From JAKQHY01 sp034429475 (GTDB lineage Bacteria > Chloroflexota > Anaerolineae > B4-G1 > SLSP01), in assembly GCA_034429475.1 (NCBI GenBank), contig DAOUGD010000002.1, positions 1-32,260 of the forward strand: a DNA stretch of 32,260 nucleotides, written 5' to 3'. Position 1 is the stretch's first letter. Each line of letters opens with the position of its first letter. Shown here one piece after another: positions 16,920 to 23,355 of the stretch. The notes beneath the pieces are model-generated. The model was not told the origin of the DNA. It did not search any database and was given only the letters and a program-made list of their open reading frames with translations. A program made the position numbers and the translations under genes.

Positions 16920-19900
16920 ACTTATCCTCTGACTCTACAGCACGGGGCAGATCCATCAGAGATTGGGACAGCGGGGCTATGGCTTGAGCCGCAACCGGGA
17001 GCGAAGCAGAAATCGGGAGTTGTATGAGCCTTGTCACCATATCCAACACCGTCTGCGCCTCGACCGGTTTGTGCAGGTAAGCGGAGGCGCCCAGGGACAA
17101 CCCGTAATCCCGATCTTCCACAATGGACAGGATCAAAATAGGGATGGCGGCGGTGGTCGGGTCGGACTTCAAAAGGCGGGTAACGTCGAAGCCGGAAATG
17201 TCCGGCATCATCACATCCAGGATGATAAGCGCCGGTTTATGGCGGCGGGCCAACGCGATGCCCTCGGCGCCGTTGACCGCCTCCAATACCTGATAACCGG
17301 CCTCGGTCAACTCCTGGGTAAGCATCAGACGGATGTGCGCCTCATCGTCCACCACCAGGATGGTGGCCGGCGCCGCGTCAGACGGTTTGTAGCGGACGAC
17401 AGAGAGTGACGAAAGGGCTGCGGCCGGTTGGGCGACGGCGTCACTATCCCCGGTAGTGTCTTCAACGGGCAAGGGTAAGATGAATTGAAACGTCGAGCCA
17501 ACGCCCTGGGCAGATTCTGCCCAGATAATGCCATTATAGTGGGTGATGATGTGTTTGGCAATCGCCAGCCCCAATCCCGTGCCTTTGGGCTTGTCTACGA
17601 GAACATTGTCGCGCAACTGCCGGAAGCGCTGGAACAGGTTGGGCATCTCACCCTCCGGTATCCCGGCCCCGGTGTCGGCCACGGCGACCAGCACGCCCCC
17701 CGGATTGTCCGCCGGATAATGCCAGCGCGCCGTCATCTCGGCGGACGGCACCGGCCGGACGCGGATGGTAATGGCGCCATTCCTGGTGAACTTGGCCGCG
17801 TTGGAGAGCAAATTCAGCAACACCTGCCGGATGCGGTCAGGATCGGCCACGAGCAGCGGCAGTTCCGGGGGCAAGAAAGTCTGTAAGGTATTCCGATTTT
17901 TCTCAAGCTGCGGGCGCACCAGCTCCTCCGCAGCCGCGATCACGGGCGCCATCTCAAAGACCTGGTTGCGCCATTCGACTTTCCCGGCGTCCATCTTGGC
18001 GACGTCCAGCACGTCGTTGATCAGGCTGGTGAGCCGCTCGCCCTCCAGGTTGATGATATGCAAATTTTCGAGTACCCGCTGCACGGCGCGCGCGGCCTTG
18101 CGGCTGTCGGGCGGCAAAACGGGCGCGATGTCGCGTTCCAGCGATTTGATGATGAGCTTGGTGAATCCCAATACGGAGGTCAACGGGGTGCGCAGTTCGT
18201 GAGACACCGTCGAAATGAATTCAGTCTTCATGCGATCCACAGCCACTTCGTGGGTCACGTCGCGGACAACCGTAATGACGCCAGAGCCGTCACGCAGGAC
18301 GGTGGAGGAAGTACGCAGCACGCGACCGTTGGCAGCGCAGTCGGCGTTGTACACCTGACCCGACTGCCGGTGGGCCTGTTCGACGGCGTGCAGCAGCGGC
18401 GCGCAGGCCAAGACCTGCGCAAGAGAGCGCTGCTTCAAATAGACCGCGGGTGTAGCCAACATCTCGGTCAGAGCGTGGTTGGTCAGCCGGATTTGTCCTT
18501 CGGGCGACGTTACCAGCAGACCGTCGGTCATCGTTTCAAGGAGGGTATTCAGGCGGTCGCGCTGCTCGGCCAGCGCCTGGTTGGTCGCCGCCAATTCGCG
18601 GGTGCGCTCCCCCACCTGGAATTCCAGGTCACGGCGGTGCAGTTCGTTTTGCTGATACAGTTGGGTGTTTTCCAGCGCCGCCGCGATCTGCTGTCCCAAC
18701 AACGGCAAGGTGGCAAGTTCATCCTGACCGTAGAGGTCGCCGCTTTTTCGCGCCCCCAAGAGGTAAATTCCCATCAACTTTCCGCTCCGGTGCAGCGGAA
18801 TCAGCAGTTCCCATTGCTGCTGGCGCAGCTCGGCGACCAGCGGGAGGTCCTCCCGCGCCCGGCGCAGAACGTAAGGGGTCGCCTGCCCGGCCAGGGCGGC
18901 GATCAGGGGAGCGTCTGCCTCCCAATCGCCGGCATCTGCCACAGCCGGCGCAGACGCGCGGAAACTGCCGTTCGGCTGCCGCAGCAGCAAGGCCGCCTGG
19001 GCGATGTGGAGACGGCTAGGCAGTTCTTCGACCAGGAGCGCCTCCAGGTCGGCTTGCTGTAGGGTGGTGGAAAGCCGCGTTCCAACTTCGCGCAGCATGG
19101 CTTCCAGATCCAGCCGGTGGCGATAGAAGGCGCGGTCTACCCACCGTTGGAGACGGGCGTGCAAGGGCGCCGCCCCCAGCGCGATCATCACGATGGCGAG
19201 AAGAGAGGCGGCCTCAGCATTGGCGATCCCCAACCACGCGGGCAAAATCCATTTCAGCGCGCTGACAACCAGCAGATAGCCGCCAATCAACAGGGCGGTC
19301 AGGCCACTGTACACCAGACTGCGGTTGAGCAGAACGTCTACCTGCATCAGCCCGCGCCCGGTGACGGAGAAGAAGAAAGACAGGGGGATCAACAGCAAGG
19401 GAAAATCGGCCACCGCGATAGGTACCAACGGCCGGCCGGTGAGGGCCACCGGGAGGTTATAGAGCAGCAGCCAGGGCAGCGGGCCTAAAAGCGTTCCCCA
19501 CACCAACCACCGCACCTGATTGCGCACGCCGGGACGGTGGGTGGTAAGATAGGTATGGACGAGGTGTACCAATCCGACCAGCAATTCCACGGAGGCCAAC
19601 GGGTAAAGCACCTGCTGAAACATGCCCACGCGCGCCGCGATCGGGTCTGCCCAGCCCATCCCCACGTAGGCGATGAGAGAGAGGCCCACACTGAGCGCAT
19701 GGGTGGCATAAATGAGGAAGGATGCGCGCCGCGCCAGCCACTTCCGTTCGGGGAAGACCAACAGGACGTGCATAACAAAGCTCATGCCCAACGTGAAGGT
19801 GAAAAAATCCAACGGGTTGGTAAGCCAGGTCAGGCTCACGCCCAGGTTAGCGCCCAGGGACAGTACCGCATTGTTCGCAATATTCAGCGCCTGGAGGCAA

Positions 19901-20373
19901 AACTCGATAGCCACCAGGGTGGATACCCAGTCTGGATTGTGGTCGAGAACGATGAGGATAACGGCGGCGACGAAAGAGAGGGAAACCAGTGTCAGCGGCA
20001 GAGCGCGACTCAACACCTGGGTAAGCGGGAGAAATTTCCAACGGATGGGGACTTCAAGGCGCTCGCCGGCGCGCAGCAGGGTGTAGACGGCGGTGTCGGA
20101 CGGCGAAGCAAAGAGGTATGTGTGCCAAGCGCCAGCCGTATGGATGTGCGTTTTGACGTCGCGTCCGTTGATCTGGGTGAGGATGTCTTTAGGGCGCACC
20201 GGGCTGGCGTCGGGGGCGGCGTCAATAGCGAACCCTTGCGCATCCCAATGCCCGCCCAGACCGTCATTGGGGTAACGCCATGCAAATACAATCATCGCTG
20301 CGCTGTATAACAACACACACAACGCGGCCACCAGCAAAACCCCCGTCGTCGCCGAAAGAGCCTGACGCTTCAT
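16909..20373 (-). CDS. PDZ-like/multi-TM hybrid histidine kinase with receiver domain
   Basis: A 1154-aa inner-membrane kinase. One helix (about 5-30) is followed by a PDZ-like domain (about 35-105; KDILTQINGRDVKTHIH) that should lie outside, then about nine further helices up to about residue 410. Cytoplasmic modules follow: GAF (about 430-580), coiled coil, PAS (about 610-715), HisKA with TVSHELRTPLTSVLGF (His near 724), HATPase (NLLSNAAKFT, VADTGAGIPEGE, KGTGLGLAIAKHI) and a receiver with the Asp of LIILDVMMPDISGF (near 1050) and the Lys of LHKPVE. The start is ATG 20373; a TTG at 20379 is possible and neither has a strong binding site. An exposed PDZ could sense peptide ends or misfolded envelope proteins (inference). 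Confidence 0.92.
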   Translation of the reverse strand: MKRQALSATTGVLLVAALCVLLYSAAMIVFAWRYPNDGLGGHWDAQGFAIDAAPDASPVRPKDILTQINGRDVKTHIHTAGAWHTYLFASPSDTAVYTLLRAGERLEVPIRWKFLPLTQVLSRALPLTLVSLSFVAAVILIVLDHNPDWVSTLVAIEFCLQALNIANNAVLSLGANLGVSLTWLTNPLDFFTFTLGMSFVMHVLLVFPERKWLARRASFLIYATHALSVGLSLIAYVGMGWADPIAARVGMFQQVLYPLASVELLVGLVHLVHTYLTTHRPGVRNQVRWLVWGTLLGPLPWLLLYNLPVALTGRPLVPIAVADFPLLLIPLSFFFSVTGRGLMQVDVLLNRSLVYSGLTALLIGGYLLVVSALKWILPAWLGIANAEAASLLAIVMIALGAAPLHARLQRWVDRAFYRHRLDLEAMLREVGTRLSTTLQQADLEALLVEELPSRLHIAQAALLLRQPNGSFRASAPAVADAGDWEADAPLIAALAGQATPYVLRRAREDLPLVAELRQQQWELLIPLHRSGKLMGIYLLGARKSGDLYGQDELATLPLLGQQIAAALENTQLYQQNELHRRDLEFQVGERTRELAATNQALAEQRDRLNTLLETMTDGLLVTSPEGQIRLTNHALTEMLATPAVYLKQRSLAQVLACAPLLHAVEQAHRQSGQVYNADCAANGRVLRTSSTVLRDGSGVITVVRDVTHEVAVDRMKTEFISTVSHELRTPLTSVLGFTKLIIKSLERDIAPVLPPDSRKAARAVQRVLENLHIINLEGERLTSLINDVLDVAKMDAGKVEWRNQVFEMAPVIAAAEELVRPQLEKNRNTLQTFLPPELPLLVADPDRIRQVLLNLLSNAAKFTRNGAITIRVRPVPSAEMTARWHYPADNPGGVLVAVADTGAGIPEGEMPNLFQRFRQLRDNVLVDKPKGTGLGLAIAKHIITHYNGIIWAESAQGVGSTFQFILPLPVEDTTGDSDAVAQPAAALSSLSVVRYKPSDAAPATILVVDDEAHIRLMLTQELTEAGYQVLEAVNGAEGIALARRHKPALIILDVMMPDISGFDVTRLLKSDPTTAAIPILILSIVEDRDYGLSLGASAYLHKPVEAQTVLDMVTRLIQLPISASLPVAAQAIAPLSQSLMDLPRAVESEDKYGN

Positions 20374-20396
20374 AATCAACCATTTGGAAAAAACCC

Positions 20397-20452
20397 CAAC
20401 GGATTCAACGAATTAGCACGGATAGTTTCCGCTAACCCCGTTGAATCCGTTG
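20397..20452. repeat. Perfect 14-bp inverted repeat between regulator and kinase genes
   Basis: CAACGGATTCAACG (20397-20410) is the exact reverse complement of 20439-20452. The 28-nt loop holds a second imperfect pair, AGCACGGA / TCCGCT. It fills the 97-bp gap between the response regulator and the first kinase and could tune expression of the downstream operon genes. Confidence 0.75.
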
Positions 20453-20470
20453 AGGCAACGCGGTTCGCGC

Positions 20471-20860
20471 TTAAATGATGATTTCCAGTCCCAGGAGTTC
20501 GGCAGCGCGATTGAGAATGTAATCAGGATCAAATGGCTTGGTCACGTATTCGTCGGCGCCGGCGTCGGTGCCCTCTTCCTTATCAATAGCCTGGCCCTTC
20601 GCCGTCAACAACACCACGTAGATGTTCTTATCGGTTTCCTTGATCTTGCGGCAGACTTCGTAGCCGCTCAATCTGGGCATCATCACGTCGAGAAAGACCA
20701 AATCGGGCAACTCGCTCAGAGCAATATCCAGGCCCTCCTGCCCATCAGCCGCCGAAAGTAACTCTACCCCCAGGTCTTCCAACTCTTCCAACGTTTGCAT
20801 TAACAACACTCGGATGAAGGCTTCGTCATCCACAATCAGAATTCGCTTGTCTTCGCTCAT
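20471..20860 (-). CDS. Receiver-only response regulator (CheY/Spo0F-like)
   Basis: A 129-aa protein consisting of a single receiver domain. The acidic pair is in ILIVDDEAF, the phospho-accepting Asp in LVFLDVMMPRLSGYEV, and the conserved Thr and Lys in VVLLTAKGQ and YVTKPFDPD. There is no output domain, so it probably shuttles phosphate or binds a protein target. The start is the second of two adjacent ATGs (20860), behind GGAGGA; the first is at 20863. It is the first gene of the six-gene minus-strand operon, downstream of a strong promoter and a leader of about 180 nt containing a heptamer array. It is a candidate phosphorelay intermediate for the three kinases (inference). Confidence 0.94.
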   Translation of the reverse strand: MSEDKRILIVDDEAFIRVLLMQTLEELEDLGVELLSAADGQEGLDIALSELPDLVFLDVMMPRLSGYEVCRKIKETDKNIYVVLLTAKGQAIDKEEGTDAGADEYVTKPFDPDYILNRAAELLGLEIII

Positions 20861-20866
20861 CATCTC

Positions 20867-20999
20867 CTCCAAAAATAGTCCAAAGTCTCAAGTCGAAAGT
20901 CCAAAGTCTCAAGTCGAAAGTCCAAAGTCTCAATCCGTTGATCGAATTTTCGTCCTTGTCGGTGTGGTTTCCCACATGAGGACTTCTCCAAAAATAGTC
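20867..20999. repeat. 14-bp direct repeats bracketing the regulator leader
   Basis: CTCCAAAAATAGTC occurs at 20867-20880 and again at 20986-20999. The copies bracket 105 bp that includes the heptamer array. The first copy overlaps the ribosome binding site of the response regulator. Confidence 0.8.
20878..20933. repeat. Heptamer tandem repeat (GTCNNAA type)
   Basis: Eight consecutive 7-bp units alternate GTCCAAA, GTCTCAA and GTCGAAA, giving a 21-bp superperiod. It lies in the 5' leader of the regulator operon. The same words in reverse orientation occur at 25616-25643. Confidence 0.9.
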
Positions 21000-21048
21000 T
21001 GATAGTCGTCAGTCGCGTTGTCAAAGGGTTAAGAACACTACTGAAGAT

Positions 21049-21077
21049 ACTGTATCATCCTCCCCGTGTTCTGTCAA
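21049..21077 (-). promoter_or_regulatory. Promoter of the signalling operon
   Basis: On the minus strand a consensus -35 TTGACA (21072-21077), a 17-bp spacer and -10 TACAGT (21049-21054). The palindrome GATACTGTATC (21046-21056) overlaps the -10 box and could be an operator. It lies just upstream (plus-strand side) of nothing but the 3' end of the DUF1461 gene. Confidence 0.75.
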
Positions 21078-21083
21078 CAAAGT

Positions 21084-21767
21084 TCAGGCCGGCGACGCTT
21101 CCGCCGGACGTTCGGCCCGCTTCTGCACGGCGCGTCCGAAGAGCGCCAGCGCCAGCGCAATGACGCCCACGATCCCGGCGATCAACATCCCGGCGTCAGA
21201 CCAAAATTCCAGCGGGAACAGCCGGATCAACGTGTCGTCGTAGGCAAACAGCCAGGAATCCCCGGTGAAGAACACGCCGTGAAACGCCGTGAAAAACGCC
21301 TCGAAGCCCACCGCCATCCACGCGCCGAGCAGCACGAGGATCAGCAGCGTCAGCAGGCCGCCATCGGAGAGCGCGCCCCACAGAGCCGCCCGCCCCCACC
21401 AGCGGACCAACGCCCACCCGGCCAGCGCCCCCACTGCCAGCAGTAGCCCCGCAGCCAGCGTCAGCCGATCATACACGACTTTCACGTCGTCCATGTGCTG
21501 CAACTCACGCGCATTGAACGCCATCGCGCCATCGGGCAGCCGCAGATCGTCCAGCAGGCCGGAACCGCGCGGCAAGTTGAGGAAGTGGATGCTGAGCCGC
21601 GCCAACTGTAGCCGGTCGGCGGTCTCCATCCCCAGCGGGTCCGGCGGGAAGTTGGCCTTGCGGTATTCCCACGCCGCGTACCATGGCAGCGTTACCAGAC
21701 GCACCACGGTTATCGTCAACACCACGGGTAAAGCTATGATCACCATCAAACGCAGTAGGACACGCAT
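21084..21767 (-). CDS. DUF1461 (TIGR01906-like) integral membrane protein
   Basis: A 227-aa membrane protein starting at ATG 21767 after GGAGGCGGCA. About four membrane helices are seen: residues 5-27, and three after residue 100. The segment between the first two holds FNARELQHMDDVKVVYD, and a later segment reads FEAFFTAFHGVFFTGDSW followed by LIRLFPLEFWSDAG. These conserved Phe/His/Trp-rich stretches match my memory of the DUF1461/TIGR01906 family, which has no known function. It lies upstream of the response regulator on the same strand but ends before that operon's promoter, so it is probably a separate unit. Confidence 0.78.
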   Translation of the reverse strand: MRVLLRLMVIIALPVVLTITVVRLVTLPWYAAWEYRKANFPPDPLGMETADRLQLARLSIHFLNLPRGSGLLDDLRLPDGAMAFNARELQHMDDVKVVYDRLTLAAGLLLAVGALAGWALVRWWGRAALWGALSDGGLLTLLILVLLGAWMAVGFEAFFTAFHGVFFTGDSWLFAYDDTLIRLFPLEFWSDAGMLIAGIVGVIALALALFGRAVQKRAERPAEASPA

Positions 21768-21830
21768 TGCCGCCTCCAGAATTGAGCAATTTCTCTGTTA
21801 TACTCCAAACAGCGTCAGAAACAACCTCCT

Positions 21831-21881
21831 AAAACGTAAAACTCAAAACGTAATGACTCCACGTTTTACGTTTTATGTTTT
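21831..21881. repeat. Inverted heptamer arrays (AAAACGT / ACGTTTT)
   Basis: Three heptamers of AAAACGT type (21831-21851) face three of ACGTTTT type (21861-21881) across a 9-nt loop, matching at 18 of 21 positions. The structure lies in the 287-bp gap between the divergent DUF1461 and amidohydrolase genes. Confidence 0.85.
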
Positions 21882-21894
21882 ATGCTTCATCCAT

Positions 21895-21922
21895 TTGACA
21901 AGTGCCTTATCAATGATAGTCT
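21895..21922 (+). promoter_or_regulatory. Possible amidohydrolase promoter
   Basis: A consensus -35 TTGACA (21895-21900) is followed after 16 bp by the poor -10 TAGTCT (21917-21922). The leader would be about 125 nt and includes the inverted repeat at 21954-22031. Confidence 0.35.
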
Positions 21923-21953
21923 ACTGAGGAATTTGACCGATAGACACTTCACA

Positions 21954-22031
21954 GGACGCGGAAAACACGGACGGACACGGATTTTTTTGTACAGCGATCT
22001 GTTCCGTGTTTTTCTGTGTTCTTCCGTGTCC
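21954..22031 (+). repeat. Imperfect inverted repeat of ACACGGA words
   Basis: GGACGCGGAAAACACGGACG-type sequence (21954-21981) pairs imperfectly with TCCGTGTT-rich sequence (22003-22031). It would form a stem-loop ending 14 nt before the GGAGGA site of the amidohydrolase gene. The words match those at 29022-29055. Confidence 0.6.
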
Positions 22032-22054
22032 TATTTTAACTTTTGGAGGATAGT

Positions 22055-23278
22055 ATGCTTGCGATTACTAATGGCAAAATTATGACAATCACCCAGGGAA
22101 CTTACGATCCCGGCACAGTCTTGATTGACGATGGCCGCATTGTGGCGGTGGGCGCCGACGTGACGATCCCGCCGGACGCCGAAGTCTACGACGCAACCGG
22201 CAAAGTCGTCATGCCCGGCCTGATCGATCCCCACTGCCACGTCGGGATTTTCCACAACGGGATCAGTTCCCGCGAATCCGACGGCAACGAGATGACCGAC
22301 CCGGTCACGCCGCACCTGCGCGCCCTGGACGCGCTGCACCCGGAAGACGCCTTCCAGGACCTCGTCGAGGCCGGCGTCACCACCGTGCTCACCGGGCCGG
22401 GCAGCGCCAACGTCATCGGCGGGCAGTGGATTTGCGTCAAGACCGCGCCGAAGGCCACCGTCGAGCAGATGATCCTGCTGGAGCCGGCCGGGATGAAGAT
22501 GGCGCTGGGCGAGAATCCCAAGCGCGTCTACGGCGAGCAGAAGAAACTGCCGTCCACCCGGATGGGCAACGCCGCCGTCCTGCGCACCGCGCTGGTCGAG
22601 GCGCAGAACTACATGGCGAAGTGGCAGGCTTACGAAGAAGACCTGGCCGACTACCAGGCGAAAGTCGCCGCCGGGGAAACGGCCAAGCGCCCTACCCCGC
22701 CGGAGCGCAACCTCAAGCTGGAGGCGCTGAGCAAAGTCCTCCCCACCGCCGACCGCGGCCCGGCGCTGAAGTGCCGCATCCACGCCCACCGCGCCGACGA
22801 CATCCTCACCGCCATCCGCATCGCCGAGGAATTCGGGCTGGACATCAGTATCGAGCACGCCACCGAGGGCTACAAAATCGCCGACATCCTGGCGGAAAAG
22901 GGCATCCCCGTGACCGCCGGGCCGATTATCTTTTCCGCGCTGAAGTACGAACTCAAAGATATGACCCCTAAGAATCCGGGGCTGATGAGCAAGGCCGGCG
23001 TCAAAGTCGCCATCCAGACCGACGAAATGGGCGCGGTCAAGTACCTGGCCCTCAACGCCGCGCTGGCCGTGCGCGAGGGAATGCCCGAAGAAGACGCCCT
23101 CAAAGCGATCACCATCACCGCCGCCGAAATCATCGGCGTGGAGCAGCGCATCGGCAGCCTGGAGCCGGGCAAAGACGCCGACATCGTCGTCTTCAGCGGC
23201 CACCCCTTCGACTACCGCACCGTCCCGGAGCTGGTGTTGGTGGATGGGGAAGTGGTGTATCGGCGGGTGAGCGAGTGA
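22055..23278 (+). CDS. Imidazolonepropionase-like amidohydrolase
   Basis: A 407-aa metal-dependent hydrolase of the amidohydrolase superfamily, cytoplasmic. The ATG at 22055 follows GGAGGA. The TIM-barrel metal ligands are visible: HxH in LIDPHCHVGIF, His in CRIHAHRADD, His in ISIEHATEG and Asp in VAIQTDEMG. The C-terminal IGSLEPGKDADIVVFSGHPFD returns to the small beta-sandwich, as is typical. An insertion of charged residues around 190-225 (YEEDLADYQAKVAAGE) is a likely lid. The substrate is not known; closest-looking relatives are annotated imidazolonepropionase-like, but no other Hut genes are nearby. Its last residues and stop codon come from an octamer repeat. Confidence 0.88.
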   Translation: MLAITNGKIMTITQGTYDPGTVLIDDGRIVAVGADVTIPPDAEVYDATGKVVMPGLIDPHCHVGIFHNGISSRESDGNEMTDPVTPHLRALDALHPEDAFQDLVEAGVTTVLTGPGSANVIGGQWICVKTAPKATVEQMILLEPAGMKMALGENPKRVYGEQKKLPSTRMGNAAVLRTALVEAQNYMAKWQAYEEDLADYQAKVAAGETAKRPTPPERNLKLEALSKVLPTADRGPALKCRIHAHRADDILTAIRIAEEFGLDISIEHATEGYKIADILAEKGIPVTAGPIIFSALKYELKDMTPKNPGLMSKAGVKVAIQTDEMGAVKYLALNAALAVREGMPEEDALKAITITAAEIIGVEQRIGSLEPGKDADIVVFSGHPFDYRTVPELVLVDGEVVYRRVSE

Positions 23279-23355
23279 GCGAGAAAGCGAAAAAGCGAAT
23301 AAGCGAGAAAGCGAAAAAGCGAATAAGCGAGAAAGCGAATGAGCGAAAAAGCAAG
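23268..23355. repeat. Octamer tandem repeat (AAAGCGAA / TAAGCGAG)
   Basis: About eleven 8-bp units of the form WRAGCGAR run without break. The amidohydrolase stop codon (23276-23278) and the ATG of the next gene (23339-23341) both lie inside the array. Confidence 0.92.

Noticed and set aside
22031..23203. A 390-codon minus-strand open frame
   Set aside because: It is antisense to the amidohydrolase, which has all metal ligands.
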